Assembly (NCBI RefSeq): GCF_001440395.1
Contig: NZ_LLXZ01000123.1
Coordinates: 23,837-87,836, forward strand
Direction of reading: 5' to 3'
Origin: Bradyrhizobium jicamae
Lineage (GTDB): Bacteria; Pseudomonadota; Alphaproteobacteria; Rhizobiales; Xanthobacteraceae
Length of the DNA stretch: 64,000 nucleotides
Under the pieces are notes generated by a model that was not told the DNA's origin, ran no database searches, and worked only from the letters and a program-made list of their open reading frames with translations. The stretch's first letter is position 1. Each line of letters opens with the position of its first letter. Position numbers and translations under genes: made by a program. Shown here piece by piece: positions 8,499 through 17,068 of this stretch.

Positions 8499-9107
8499 CT
8501 ATTTCAATAACGCTCCGGTGACGGCGGCAGCGTCGATCCGCTCGATCAACTCGTCATGGATGTTGCACAGGCTTATGCGCAAGTAATTGCGCGTCGTATC
8601 GAAGTCTCGCCCGCGCAGCTTTTCGTGGATCGGCATCATGGCAAAGTAGCTCTCCGCCAGGGGATCAGGGATGTCCATCACCCGCTTCGGCGCGTGCCCC
8701 CCGACCAGGTCGAGCCGGCGCTCCAGCTCCCGCCGCGCCTCCTGCCAACCGGCCTCGCCGATCGACGGCGGCACCGGATAGCGGTCGAAGACCGACAGGA
8801 CGACCATGATGATCCGGTCGAGAACCGCCCGGCGATCGGCGCCGGCATGCGGGCGCAGGACCACGTCTACCATCTCGCCGACCATCGCGAGTCCCAGCGG
8901 AAACGCCTGCCAGCGCGCAAGTTCGACCGACCGGGCAAACCCCTCCTCGGCAAACAGCACCTTCGCGTAGTGCCCCGCACGCGCCCGCGAATATTCGAAG
9001 ATTCCCTTCTGCACAATGAAGGCGGATTGGGCATCGATGAAGTCCGCAAGCGCCTCGCGGTCCCGAATGGGCGGACGCGGTCGAAACAGTTTTTCGAACA
9101 GCTTCAT
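8499..9107 (-). CDS. Conserved hypothetical protein, 202 residues
   Basis: I do not recognise a named domain. The protein (MKLFEKLFRPRPPIRDREAL...) appears soluble and mainly helical, with a charged N-terminus, one moderately hydrophobic central stretch (about residues 65-85) and many Arg residues. It lacks a signal peptide and catalytic-looking motifs. It stands 61 bases upstream of the exonuclease/CBS/nucleotidyltransferase gene on the same strand, so cotranscription is likely and it may be a partner of that protein. The divergent neighbour is the sodium/solute symporter pair. Confidence 0.7.
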   Translation of the reverse strand: MKLFEKLFRPRPPIRDREALADFIDAQSAFIVQKGIFEYSRARAGHYAKVLFAEEGFARSVELARWQAFPLGLAMVGEMVDVVLRPHAGADRRAVLDRIIMVVLSVFDRYPVPPSIGEAGWQEARRELERRLDLVGGHAPKRVMDIPDPLAESYFAMMPIHEKLRGRDFDTTRNYLRISLCNIHDELIERIDAAAVTGALLK

Positions 9108-9449
9108 TGCGGTCTCATCCTGCCTGATCAGCGCGAGGCAACCTGATCAGCAGCTTACCTTATCCGATCCAGCAAGGTTCAAGGTTCTCAGCACCGCGTC
9201 GTTAGCAGTTGCGGCAATTCCCTATCGGAATCGCTTCACCCCCTTCGCAAACGCAACAAATAATACCCCCGAAAGTCTAATGAAGGCCCGACGATTCGTG
9301 GTGTTAGCCTGCGTTGTCTCCAAAGCCGGCACTAGACCGGTAGAGCAGCGGCAAAGAGGGGGCGCCGCACTGAAGGGATTTGCACTCCCCTCGATCATTC
9401 ATCCCGGCGCTTTTTTGCCGGCCCATGCTTTGAAGGAGGAATGCAAGCT
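9108..9449. other. Intergenic region with divergent promoters
   Basis: The 342 bases between the leftward 202-residue gene and the rightward symporter small subunit hold no convincing open frame. The region must contain the two divergent promoters. I see no clear sigma-54 or dyad operator. A strong AAGGAGGA ribosome-binding site lies at its right end (9433-9440). Confidence 0.5.
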
Positions 9450-9728
9450 ATGCCTGACTCTACAAGCATCAAACAGAAAGAAGAGGCCCACTGGCGCAAG
9501 ACGTCGCGCCTGATGTTTACCCATCTCGCCATCTGGTTCTTCTTCGGCTTCGTCATCCACATGTTCGTGAAGCCGCTCAACAATATCGTCATCCCGGTTC
9601 TCGGCTTCCCGCTCGGCTTCTACATGGCGGCGCAAGGGTCGCTCATCGCCTTCGTGGTCATGCTGTTCCTGTTCGCGAAACAGCAGGACAAGATCGATCG
9701 CGAATTCGGCTTTGCCGAGGAAGATTGA
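9450..9728 (+). CDS. DUF4212 protein, small subunit of sodium/solute symporter
   Basis: The 92-residue protein has two membrane segments (around LMFTHLAIWFFFGFVIHMF and LIAFVVMLFLFA) and a charged C-terminus. It fits the DUF4212 / symporter small-subunit family, which is encoded directly before VC_2705-type symporters. Two ATGs compete: 9441 touches the Shine-Dalgarno sequence AAGGAGGA, while 9450 is 9 bases after it, so I chose 9450. The large subunit starts 12 bases after its stop. Its role is presumably assembly or regulation of the transporter in the inner membrane. Confidence 0.85.
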   Translation: MPDSTSIKQKEEAHWRKTSRLMFTHLAIWFFFGFVIHMFVKPLNNIVIPVLGFPLGFYMAAQGSLIAFVVMLFLFAKQQDKIDREFGFAEED

Positions 9729-9740
9729 GGGGATGAGATC

Positions 9741-11720
9741 ATGGCCACACAAGCCACCACCAGCACCTCGGATTTCATTAAGAATCTGGGCAGGATGTAC
9801 GGCACCTATACCGGAGGGTTCCTGGCGTTCATCATCCTGCTCGCGATTCTCGAACAGGTAGGCGTTCCGAACAAGATACTCGGATATCTGTTCGTGTTCT
9901 TCACGCTCGCGGTGTACGCCATCATCGGGGTGATGACGCGAACCGCCGAGGTCTCCGAATATTATGTCGCCGGACGGCGTGTCCCGGCTTTCTATAACGG
10001 CATGGCGACGGGCGCCGACTGGATGTCAGCGGCTTCCTTCGTCGGCATGGCCGGCACCTTGTTTCTTTTAGGTTATGACGGACTCGCATGGGTGCTGGGT
10101 TGGACCGGCGGATTTGTGCTGGTGTCGATCCTGATCGGACCGTATCTGCGCAAGTTCGGCGCCTATACCGTGCCCGACTTCCTGTCATTCCGGTACGGCG
10201 GCAACTTCGCCCGCTTCCTCGGCGTGATCGTGCTGGTCGCATGCTCCTTTACCTATGTAACGGCGCAAATCTACGGCACCGGAATCATCGCCTCGCGTTT
10301 CCTCGGAATGCAGTTCGAGCTTGCGGTCTTTGCCGGCCTTGTCGGCATTCTGCTCTGCGCGATGCTGGGTGGCATGCGGGCGGTGACCTGGACGCAGATC
10401 GCACAATACATCGTGCTGATCATCGCCTATCTGACGCCGATCGTGATCCTGTCCACCATGAAATACGGGATTCCGCTCCCCCAACTCACTTACGGTCAGG
10501 CAATCGCGGAAATTGCCGCGCGCGAGCAGCAAATGCTGGCGAACGGTCTGTCGACGGCCGCAGCGCTGAAGCCGCACCTCCAGCCCTTCATCAACTATAG
10601 CCCGCTCAACTTCTTTGCGATCATCATGTGCATGATGGTCGGAACGGCCTCGTTGCCGCACATCCTGATGCGTTACTTCACCACCCCGTCGGTGCGTGAG
10701 GCACGCCAATCCGTCGCCTGGTCGTTGCTGTTCATCTTCCTGCTGTACTTCTCGGCGCCGGCCTATGCGGCGTTCTCCAAGCTGGAGGTCTACACCAACA
10801 TCATCGGGCGGGACCTGTCCGCCATTCGCCCCTGGTTGTTCAGTTGGGGTGAACTCGGGCTGATCCAGATCTGCGGCAAGAATGCCAGCAGCATCGATGC
10901 GGTGATCGCCGCCTGTAAAGCGATCGCCGATCATCCCGGGGTCGTGCGGCTGCAGGACTTCGTGATCAACACGGACGTGATCGTGCTCTCCACGCCGGAG
11001 ATCGCGGGGCTTCCCTATGTGATCTCGGGCCTGGTGGCAGCGGGCGGTCTCGCCGCCGCACTCTCCACCGCCGACGGCCTGCTGCTTGCCATCGCCAACG
11101 CGCTGTCGCACGACATCTATTACAAGATGATCGATCCGAACGCTCCGACCATTCGCCGCCTCACGGTGGCGCGCGCGCTCCTGGTGGTCGTCGCGGTGGT
11201 CGCGGCCGCGACGGCGGCAACCAAGCCGGCCGACATCCTGGCCATGGTCGGCTGGGCGTTCTCGCTCGCGATGGCCGGCAACTTCCCGGCCCTCGTGATG
11301 GGCGTCTGGTGGAAGCGGACGACGGCAACGGGCGCCATCTGCGGCATCATTGCCGGATTCGGGCTGTGCCTGTTCTATCTCGTGACAACGCGATACTTCC
11401 CGGGCGCAGGCGTGAAGTACTTCGGCATGACCTCGCTGCTGAACCCCCTCACAGGGGCTCCGGTGGTCGACATTGCGAAGGCCATGGCATTACCCAATGC
11501 CATGGAAAGCTTCCCGACATTGGCTCACCCGCTGGCCAACAAGGTCGGGTGGTTCAACCTCAACAATATTGCGTGCGGCTTGTTGGGAGCGCCATTGGGC
11601 TTCGCGGTCATCTACATCGTCAGCAAGCTCGGCAGGGAGCCATCGGCGGAAATTCAAGCCTATGTCGACGAGATCCGGAAGCCGCGCGGCAGGACGGTGC
11701 TCGAGGAGAAGACGACATAG
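9741..11720 (+). CDS. Sodium/solute symporter, VC_2705-type large subunit (ActP-like)
   Basis: The 659-residue protein has about 13-14 transmembrane helices and belongs to the SSS family. Recognisable parts are EYYVAGRRVPAFYNGMATGA, ADWMSAASFVGMAG, the helix motif GGMRAVTWTQIAQY and the later TADGLLLAIANALSHD. SSS proteins couple sodium (or proton) entry to uptake of acetate, pyruvate, other carboxylates or amino acids. The ActP-like pattern favours a short-chain carboxylate, but this is not certain. It has a hydrophilic insert around residues 370-410 containing two cysteines. It is translated with the small subunit and followed by a strong terminator. Confidence 0.88.
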   Translation: MATQATTSTSDFIKNLGRMYGTYTGGFLAFIILLAILEQVGVPNKILGYLFVFFTLAVYAIIGVMTRTAEVSEYYVAGRRVPAFYNGMATGADWMSAASFVGMAGTLFLLGYDGLAWVLGWTGGFVLVSILIGPYLRKFGAYTVPDFLSFRYGGNFARFLGVIVLVACSFTYVTAQIYGTGIIASRFLGMQFELAVFAGLVGILLCAMLGGMRAVTWTQIAQYIVLIIAYLTPIVILSTMKYGIPLPQLTYGQAIAEIAAREQQMLANGLSTAAALKPHLQPFINYSPLNFFAIIMCMMVGTASLPHILMRYFTTPSVREARQSVAWSLLFIFLLYFSAPAYAAFSKLEVYTNIIGRDLSAIRPWLFSWGELGLIQICGKNASSIDAVIAACKAIADHPGVVRLQDFVINTDVIVLSTPEIAGLPYVISGLVAAGGLAAALSTADGLLLAIANALSHDIYYKMIDPNAPTIRRLTVARALLVVVAVVAAATAATKPADILAMVGWAFSLAMAGNFPALVMGVWWKRTTATGAICGIIAGFGLCLFYLVTTRYFPGAGVKYFGMTSLLNPLTGAPVVDIAKAMALPNAMESFPTLAHPLANKVGWFNLNNIACGLLGAPLGFAVIYIVSKLGREPSAEIQAYVDEIRKPRGRTVLEEKTT

Positions 11721-11744
11721 CCGTGCAACAAGCGCGTTTCGGCG

Positions 11745-11777
11745 AACGGGGCCTCGATAAGGGCCCCGTTTTGTTTT
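11745..11777 (+). terminator. Rho-independent terminator after symporter
   Basis: A 9-base-pair stem (11745-11753 with 11762-11770), loop of eight bases, is followed by TTGTTTT. It lies 25 bases after the symporter stop. Confidence 0.85.
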
Positions 11778-11897
11778 GGCCGAAGCGCAAGTGACTTCGC
11801 TTGCCCGAAGGGTCGCCGCTTGCCATTGTTGTGTCGTGCATCTCGTGGTTACGCGTGCCAGGTCGTCGATTGCTCAAGCCCCCAGGAGAGTCCCACT

Positions 11898-12218
11898 TTG
11901 GGTATTTCAACAGCGCTGGCCACCTACTGGTATTTCCACCTGCCGAACTTCATTCTGGCCGCACTGATGTACACGTTGCTTGGCCGCGTTCTGCTCGGCC
12001 TGATGGTGGATGCGGACTCGCCGAACTACATCTGGCGATTCTTCTGCCGGATCACCGATCCCGTCGTCGCCGCCGTCGCTGTCATGACGCCCAAGGTTAC
12101 CCCGCCGGTCCTGATCTGGCTGTTCGGATTTGTCTGGCTGTTCTGGCTGCGCGTTGCGTTTCACTACACATTGCTGCTGTTCAATCTGGCGCCCCGGATT
12201 GGTGGAGCCGCATCGTGA
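11898..12218 (+). CDS. Small membrane protein, YggT-like
   Basis: A 106-residue protein with two to three hydrophobic helices. The pattern (YTLLGRVLLGLM, then a central CRITDPVVAAV segment and a second hydrophobic helix) resembles the YggT family, whose members carry an RxTDPxL-type motif. No ATG fits. The TTG at 11898 is 7 bases after AGGAGAG, so I chose it. Its stop overlaps the GTG of the next gene in a GTGA arrangement, so the two are translationally coupled. YggT-family function is poorly defined (osmotic stress, or photosystem/cell-envelope assembly, in other organisms). Confidence 0.65.
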   Translation: MGISTALATYWYFHLPNFILAALMYTLLGRVLLGLMVDADSPNYIWRFFCRITDPVVAAVAVMTPKVTPPVLIWLFGFVWLFWLRVAFHYTLLLFNLAPRIGGAAS

Positions 12219-12538
12219 GCCGCAATTTCTATTTCATCGGAATCGCATTCTTCGGCATGATCAACGGCATCTTCAATCAGCTCGCGCTGATTTTCACGCT
12301 GCTGTACGTCCAATTGCTCGCCGGCCCGCTGCTGTTTGGCAGCCTGTCCCTGACGCTGATGTTCGCATCCCTGATGGTTTCGACAGCAACCGTCATCCTT
12401 GGCGGGATTCCGGCGGCGATCTACGAGCGGGTCACCGGAGCCTCGGAATCAACCGACGCATCGCTCTGGATATGGCTTGCAGGAACCGCCCTCCTGGCGC
12501 TGCCCGCCGCCGGTAACTTTCTCAAGATCGGCCTGTAA
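12215..12538 (+). CDS. Small integral membrane protein, unknown
   Basis: This 107-residue protein starts at GTG 12215, overlapping the previous stop by four bases; GGTGGAG lies 7 bases before. It contains three probable membrane helices (FYFIGIAFFGMINGIF, LIFTLLYVQLLAGPLLFG, LWIWLAGTALLALPAAG). I know no family name for it. The coupling suggests it works with the YggT-like protein, possibly as a two-part membrane complex. Confidence 0.6.
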   Translation: MSRNFYFIGIAFFGMINGIFNQLALIFTLLYVQLLAGPLLFGSLSLTLMFASLMVSTATVILGGIPAAIYERVTGASESTDASLWIWLAGTALLALPAAGNFLKIGL

Positions 12539-12632
12539 CGCCCAATAGCGGAGTTGAGCACGGGTCGCGCTGCCGCTACCCTGCGCCGGCTTTTGAACCG
12601 GCATCTATCCTTGATTGACGGGGTGGCGGATC

Positions 12633-13001
12633 ATGGAAGAGATGCGCCGTATCGCCTACGAGACAGTGCTTCGCGCCTGTGGCTTCGCCTCGCTCGCCAT
12701 CTTCTGCGTCATGATCGGACTGTCATTCCTGCCGCGCTCCGCCTTCCAGGCCGGCGGCTTTCTCAGCATCCTGATGACACTGATTCTGGTGTTGAAAGCC
12801 TGGGAAGCCCGAACCAAGGACCACCGCCGCACCGAGATGTGGCTCTATCTTTCCAAGGAAAACCGTCCGCCCCAGGCCTCCGCGCAACGGACGGTTTCGA
12901 TGGTCATGCGCGAGACTTATTTGCTGTTCGCGAGCTGGACCGCAGTGATTTCCATCGTGATGTGGAGCATCGCGCTCGTCTTTTCAGTCATTGGACTTTA
13001 G
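12633..13001 (+). CDS. Small integral membrane protein, unknown
   Basis: The 122-residue protein (MEEMRRIAYETVLRACG...) has two N-terminal membrane helices (about residues 14-55), a basic cytosolic stretch (EARTKDHRRTE) and a C-terminal hydrophobic helix. GGGTGGCGGA before ATG 12633 serves as the ribosome-binding site. It follows the two other small membrane genes by 94 bases on the same strand. No catalytic residues are obvious and I do not recognise the family. Confidence 0.6.
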   Translation: MEEMRRIAYETVLRACGFASLAIFCVMIGLSFLPRSAFQAGGFLSILMTLILVLKAWEARTKDHRRTEMWLYLSKENRPPQASAQRTVSMVMRETYLLFASWTAVISIVMWSIALVFSVIGL

Positions 13002-13186
13002 TCCGAAGCTGCGCCGACAAACGGCGATTCACGATCGCAGCGGCCAAAAACGGCGGGAAAACGCTGCCGATCCCACCGAAAGTACTATTGGGCCCAACTT
13101 CGCGAACATGTAGTGAAGTTAATAATTGCGCGTCGATCTGACGCAACGCCTATCTGCGCGATCATAAAAAAGGGGAGCGAATCGGA

Positions 13187-14851
13187 ATGTCGACAATTAC
13201 TGCCACATCCGGCAAGGCCGGTGGGATGACGAAGGACGAACGTTTCGTCATCGTAGCTTCCTCGCTGGGCACTGTCTTCGAATGGTATGACTTCTACCTC
13301 TACGGATCGCTCGCCAGCGTCATCGGCGCGCAGTTCTTCTCGGCCTACCCGCCGGCAACCCGCGACATCTTCGCGCTGCTGGCCTTCGCCGCCGGCTTCC
13401 TGGTCCGCCCGTTCGGCGCCATCGTGTTCGGCCGTGTCGGCGACATCGTCGGCCGCAAATACACCTTCCTCGTCACCATTCTGATCATGGGCCTGTCGAC
13501 CTTCATCGTCGGCCTGCTGCCCAATGCCGCAACCATCGGCATCGCGGCCCCGATCATCCTGATCGCGCTGCGCCTGCTGCAGGGTCTCGCGCTCGGCGGC
13601 GAATACGGCGGTGCGGCGACCTACGTTGCCGAGCACGCGCCGATGGGCAAACGCGGTTACTACACCTCGTTCATTCAGACCACCGCGACGCTCGGCCTGT
13701 TCCTGTCGCTGCTGGTGATCCTGTTCACACGAACGATCCTCGGCGAGCCTGAGTTCGCGGCGTGGGGCTGGCGCATACCGTTCCTGCTCTCGGTCGTGCT
13801 GCTCGGCATCTCGGTCTGGATCCGACTGCGGCTGAATGAGTCGCCGGTCTTCCAGAAGATGAAGGAAGAGGGCAAGGGCTCGAAGGCTCCGCTGACCGAA
13901 GCCTTCGGCAACTGGAGCAACGGCAAGCTCGTGCTAATCGCACTGCTCGGCGGCGTGATGGGTCAGGGCGTGGTCTGGTACACCGGCCAGTTCTACGCAC
14001 TGTTCTTCCTGCAATCGATCCTTCAGGTCGACGGCTACACCGCCAACCTCCTGATCGCCTGGTCGCTCCTGCTCGGCACCGGCTTCTTCATCGTGTTCGG
14101 TTCGCTGTCGGACAAGATCGGCCGCAAGCCGATCATCCTGGGAGGCTGCCTGATTGCGGCGCTGACCTTCTTCCCGATCTTCAAGATGATCTCGACCAAC
14201 GCCAACCCGACGCTGGAAAAGGCCATCGAATCGGTGAAGGTGCAGGTCGTGGCAGATCCGAAGGGCTGCGGCGACCTGTTCAACCCGGTCGGCACCCGCG
14301 TGTTCACCGCGCCTTGCGATCTGGCCCGCGACTTCCTCGCGAAGTCCTCGGTGAAGTACGACACCGTCGCAGGTGCCGCCGGCTCGCCCGTGCTGATCCG
14401 CATCAATGGCAAGGACGTGCCCTACAGCAAACCGGCTGACTCCAATGCCGGCGCGACGGCCGCCCTGCAGGAGGCTGGCTATCCGAAGCGCGGCGCCAAC
14501 CCGACGCTCGTGAAGATGAACCATCCGTTCGACATCTTCAAACCGCAGGTCGCCGCCATCATCGGACTGCTGTTCATCCTGGTGCTTTACGTCACCATGG
14601 TGTACGGGCCGATCGCAGCGATGCTGGTCGAACTGTTCCCGACCAAGATCCGCTACACCTCGATGTCGCTGCCCTACCATATCGGCAACGGCTGGTTCGG
14701 CGGGTTGCTGCCGGCGACCTCGTTCGCGATCGTGGCCGCGACCGGCGACATCTATGCCGGTCTCTGGTACCCGATCATCTTCGCCTCGATCACCGTGGTC
14801 ATCGGCTTCTTCTTCCTGCCGGAAACCAAGGACGTCGACATCACGAAGTAA
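13187..14851 (+). CDS. MHS-family MFS transporter with a large hydrophilic insert
   Basis: The 554-residue protein belongs to the metabolite:H+ symporter branch of the major facilitator superfamily. SSLGTVFEWYDFYLYGSLAS is the classic N-terminal signature, and RPFGAIVFGRVGDIVGRK is the loop 2-3 motif. Members such as ProP, KgtP and ShiA import betaine, 2-oxoglutarate or shikimate with protons. About 120 residues (roughly 334-452), hydrophilic and with two cysteines (KGCGD and APCD), are inserted among the C-terminal helices; ordinary MHS proteins are about 430 residues. AGGGGAG before ATG 13187 supports the start. Substrate unknown. Confidence 0.85.
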   Translation: MSTITATSGKAGGMTKDERFVIVASSLGTVFEWYDFYLYGSLASVIGAQFFSAYPPATRDIFALLAFAAGFLVRPFGAIVFGRVGDIVGRKYTFLVTILIMGLSTFIVGLLPNAATIGIAAPIILIALRLLQGLALGGEYGGAATYVAEHAPMGKRGYYTSFIQTTATLGLFLSLLVILFTRTILGEPEFAAWGWRIPFLLSVVLLGISVWIRLRLNESPVFQKMKEEGKGSKAPLTEAFGNWSNGKLVLIALLGGVMGQGVVWYTGQFYALFFLQSILQVDGYTANLLIAWSLLLGTGFFIVFGSLSDKIGRKPIILGGCLIAALTFFPIFKMISTNANPTLEKAIESVKVQVVADPKGCGDLFNPVGTRVFTAPCDLARDFLAKSSVKYDTVAGAAGSPVLIRINGKDVPYSKPADSNAGATAALQEAGYPKRGANPTLVKMNHPFDIFKPQVAAIIGLLFILVLYVTMVYGPIAAMLVELFPTKIRYTSMSLPYHIGNGWFGGLLPATSFAIVAATGDIYAGLWYPIIFASITVVIGFFFLPETKDVDITK

Positions 14852-14877
14852 CCGGTTTTCACAACCATCAATCACGG

Positions 14878-14913
14878 ACCGGCCGCGGAGCGATCCGCGG
14901 CCGGTTTGTTTTT
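14878..14913 (+). terminator. Rho-independent terminator after MHS transporter
   Basis: A 12-base-pair stem (14878-14889 with 14894-14905) with GCGA tetraloop is followed by TTGTTTTTT. It lies between convergent genes and may serve both strands. Confidence 0.9.
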
Positions 14914-14923
14914 TAATGGGTTC

Positions 14924-15397
14924 TCAGTCCGTCATGCCGGCGAACTGCAGCACGATCTCGCGGCGGTGCGGCCGCGCACGGTGCTCGACCAGATAGATCG
15001 CCTGCCATGTTCCGAGCGCGAGCGTGCCCTGCAGCACCGGGACCTGCAGCGAGGTCGCGGTCAGCATGGTCTTGATGTGCGCGGGCATGTCGTCCGGCCC
15101 CTCGGTGTCATGGCGCCAGCCGGCATTTTCCGGCGCGAGCCGATTCAGCGCGGTCGTCAGATCGACCAGCACGGTGGGGTCGGCGTTTTCCTGGATGGTC
15201 AGCGACGCCGAGGTGTGACGGATGAACGCCGTCAGCGCGCCTTCGCGCGCCCGCGCCTCCGCCACGAATTTTGCGACCTCAGCAGTGAGATCGGTGAAGC
15301 CTGTGCCCGACGTCTGCACGGTCAGCAGCGAAGACACGATGGTGTTGGCGCTGACCACGGACGGCGCGGACCGGGAGAGAGATTTGGATGAACTCAT
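14924..15397 (-). CDS. YjbQ family protein (UPF0047)
   Basis: The 157-residue protein carries the family signature (RHTSASLTIQENADPTVLVD and GPDDMPAHIK, then LGTWQAIYLVEHR). YjbQ proteins form small barrel-like trimers; a weak thiamine-phosphate synthase activity has been reported for some, which explains the name secondary thiamine-phosphate synthase, but the physiological role is unclear. ATG 15397 with GAGAGAA upstream was chosen; the frame stays open another 20 codons into a palindromic repeat. It is convergent with the MHS transporter. Confidence 0.85.
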   Translation of the reverse strand: MSSSKSLSRSAPSVVSANTIVSSLLTVQTSGTGFTDLTAEVAKFVAEARAREGALTAFIRHTSASLTIQENADPTVLVDLTTALNRLAPENAGWRHDTEGPDDMPAHIKTMLTATSLQVPVLQGTLALGTWQAIYLVEHRARPHRREIVLQFAGMTD

Positions 15398-15413
15398 GAA
15401 GATTCTCTCCACA

Positions 15414-15536
15414 CGTCGTCCCTGCGAAAGCAGGGACCCATAACCGCAGGCGGTCATTGTTGCGAACGATATCGACTTCGATCATCCCAAATCAAAAGGC
15501 CGCGGCGTATGGGTCCCTGCGTTCGCAGGGACGACG
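15414..15536. repeat. Intergenic palindromic repeat, family A
   Basis: Long inverted repeat with arms at 15414-15442 and 15508-15536, each itself a hairpin (GTCCCTGCGAAAGCAGGGAC). The copies differ only in the inner loop. A further partial arm (GCAGGGACGACGG) follows at 15548-15560. It lies between yjbQ and a leftward hypothetical gene. Such palindromes are scattered through Bradyrhizobium-type genomes; function unknown. Confidence 0.8.
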
Positions 15537-15568
15537 GCGAGAACGCCGCAGGGACGACGGCCGCCTTG

Positions 15569-16105
15569 TCAAATCTTGCCGCTGTTGACGTCCCGTTGCA
15601 GCCGGTTGGCCATCTCGATCAGGCGCCGCCAGGCCTGCTCCAGGAAGGACATCATGCGATCCATGTCGCGATCGCTCGGCAGCGGGATTTCGATCTTGCG
15701 CTCGCTCTCGGCAACCTTCGGCGGCTTGAGCGAGTCCGCTTTCGGCAGCGGCTCCTCGATCTTGCCCGATACAGTCGGTTCGCGCGAGGCGAGTTCCGAT
15801 TTCAGCTTTTCATTCTCGGCCTGCAGCCGGCCAATGTCAGCCTGCAGGCGGCCGATTTCCGAATCCATCGCCGTGCGCTCGTCGGGCACCGCATAGCAGG
15901 CCCAGCCGGCGCCCGAATTGGTGCAGGTCGAGACCGCGCCGGTACGGGTGTCGAGCCGCAATACGCCATCGCCGGCCGGCGACAGCGAATAGCGCCCGTT
16001 CTCGGTCTCCGGCATCGGCCCTGCGAACGCGTGGCCGCTGGCTGCGAGACAGAACGCGAGCGCGACGGGGCCTAAGAGTTTCGAGGACGATTTCGCTGTA
16101 CGCAT
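15569..16105 (-). CDS. Secreted protein with coiled coil, unknown
   Basis: A 178-residue protein with a signal peptide (basic start, hydrophobic core LLGPVALAFCLAASG, cleavage near AFA-G). It has a short domain with two cysteines around STCTNSGAGWACYAVP, a heptad-like coiled coil (about residues 80-107) and a charged tail predicted helical (MMSFLEQAWRRLIEMA). No enzyme motif is seen. It is probably periplasmic and may oligomerise; family not recognised. Confidence 0.7.
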   Translation of the reverse strand: MRTAKSSSKLLGPVALAFCLAASGHAFAGPMPETENGRYSLSPAGDGVLRLDTRTGAVSTCTNSGAGWACYAVPDERTAMDSEIGRLQADIGRLQAENEKLKSELASREPTVSGKIEEPLPKADSLKPPKVAESERKIEIPLPSDRDMDRMMSFLEQAWRRLIEMANRLQRDVNSGKI

Positions 16106-16169
16106 GGGCTTGCTCCCGCCTCAGGAGTTGCCGGTTTCCTCGACCGGCGGGGCGCTTTCAAGGCGCGCC

Positions 16170-16793
16170 TCACACCCTTGAGCTATAGGCCGCCCGTCCC
16201 GACTTCAACGCATCGTCCAGCAATTCGATGCGGTCCTGGCCCCAGAACACTTCACCATCCAGCACATAGACCGGCGAGCCGAACACGTCGGCCGCCAGCG
16301 CTTCCTGCCGGTTCTGCTCATATGCCGCCGTGATGTCGTCTGCGCCGGAGCGCTCCACCAATTGCTTGCCGGGCAGCCCCGATTCGTCGGCGAGTTTTGC
16401 AATCGTGGCGGGATCGGCGAGATTGAGCTGATCTTGCCAGACGCCGGCGAAAGCCCGCCGCAGATATCGGTCGGGGTCGAGGCCGCCCTCCAGCGCCGCG
16501 ATCACGACACCGTCGGCAAGCCGGGCGTTGAAAGGCCAGTGGGCCGGCTGCAGGTTGAATTTCAGCCCGCGCTTGTCGCGCCAGCGCTGCAGTTCGACCA
16601 TCCGGTAGCGCTGCCGCACCGGGTGGCGCTTCATCAGGGGCAGGCCGCCGGTCTCCGAGAAGAGATCGACCAGGACCACCGGCTTGTGATTAACCTTGAG
16701 ATCGTAAGTACTTACAAGGTCGCGAAAAGCTTGATGCCCGATATAGGCCCAGGGCGATTGGATCGAGAAATAGTAGTCGACCTGACGCGACAT
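16170..16793 (-). CDS. 2-hydroxychromene-2-carboxylate isomerase-like (DsbA/GST-kappa fold)
   Basis: The 207-residue protein starts MSRQVDYYFSIQSPWAYIG. The Ser13-Pro14 of SPWAY corresponds to the active Ser of HCCA isomerases (NahD), which use glutathione to isomerise chromene carboxylates in naphthalene breakdown. The C-terminal FGSPVYVLDGEVFWGQDRI matches the family's GVFGVPxFxxxxxxFWGQDR motif. AGGAGGG lies before ATG 16793. No other aromatic degradation gene is nearby, so the natural substrate may be different; many bacteria have such isolated copies. Confidence 0.85.
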   Translation of the reverse strand: MSRQVDYYFSIQSPWAYIGHQAFRDLVSTYDLKVNHKPVVLVDLFSETGGLPLMKRHPVRQRYRMVELQRWRDKRGLKFNLQPAHWPFNARLADGVVIAALEGGLDPDRYLRRAFAGVWQDQLNLADPATIAKLADESGLPGKQLVERSGADDITAAYEQNRQEALAADVFGSPVYVLDGEVFWGQDRIELLDDALKSGRAAYSSRV

Positions 16794-17068
16794 GCGCCCT
16801 CCTGGAACGAGGATTTTCGTCTCGCGCGGGGCATCCCAACAGACCGTCCAGACGGGCGCAAGATCGATCCTTGCTGGAATAGCTGCTGCACTGCGATGAC
16901 AGTCCACAGTGTCGCAGGCATCCTTCGAATAATTCCAATCAAATCAAAGCACTAACTGGCTACGGCCTAATCTTGACTTGATTAGACGCGGTAAGTATGG
17001 TCCGCGCGGCTTTCAAGGGTGACGGGCGTAATTTCCATCAACCGTTGGCATCGTTTAATGTCTTGGGC

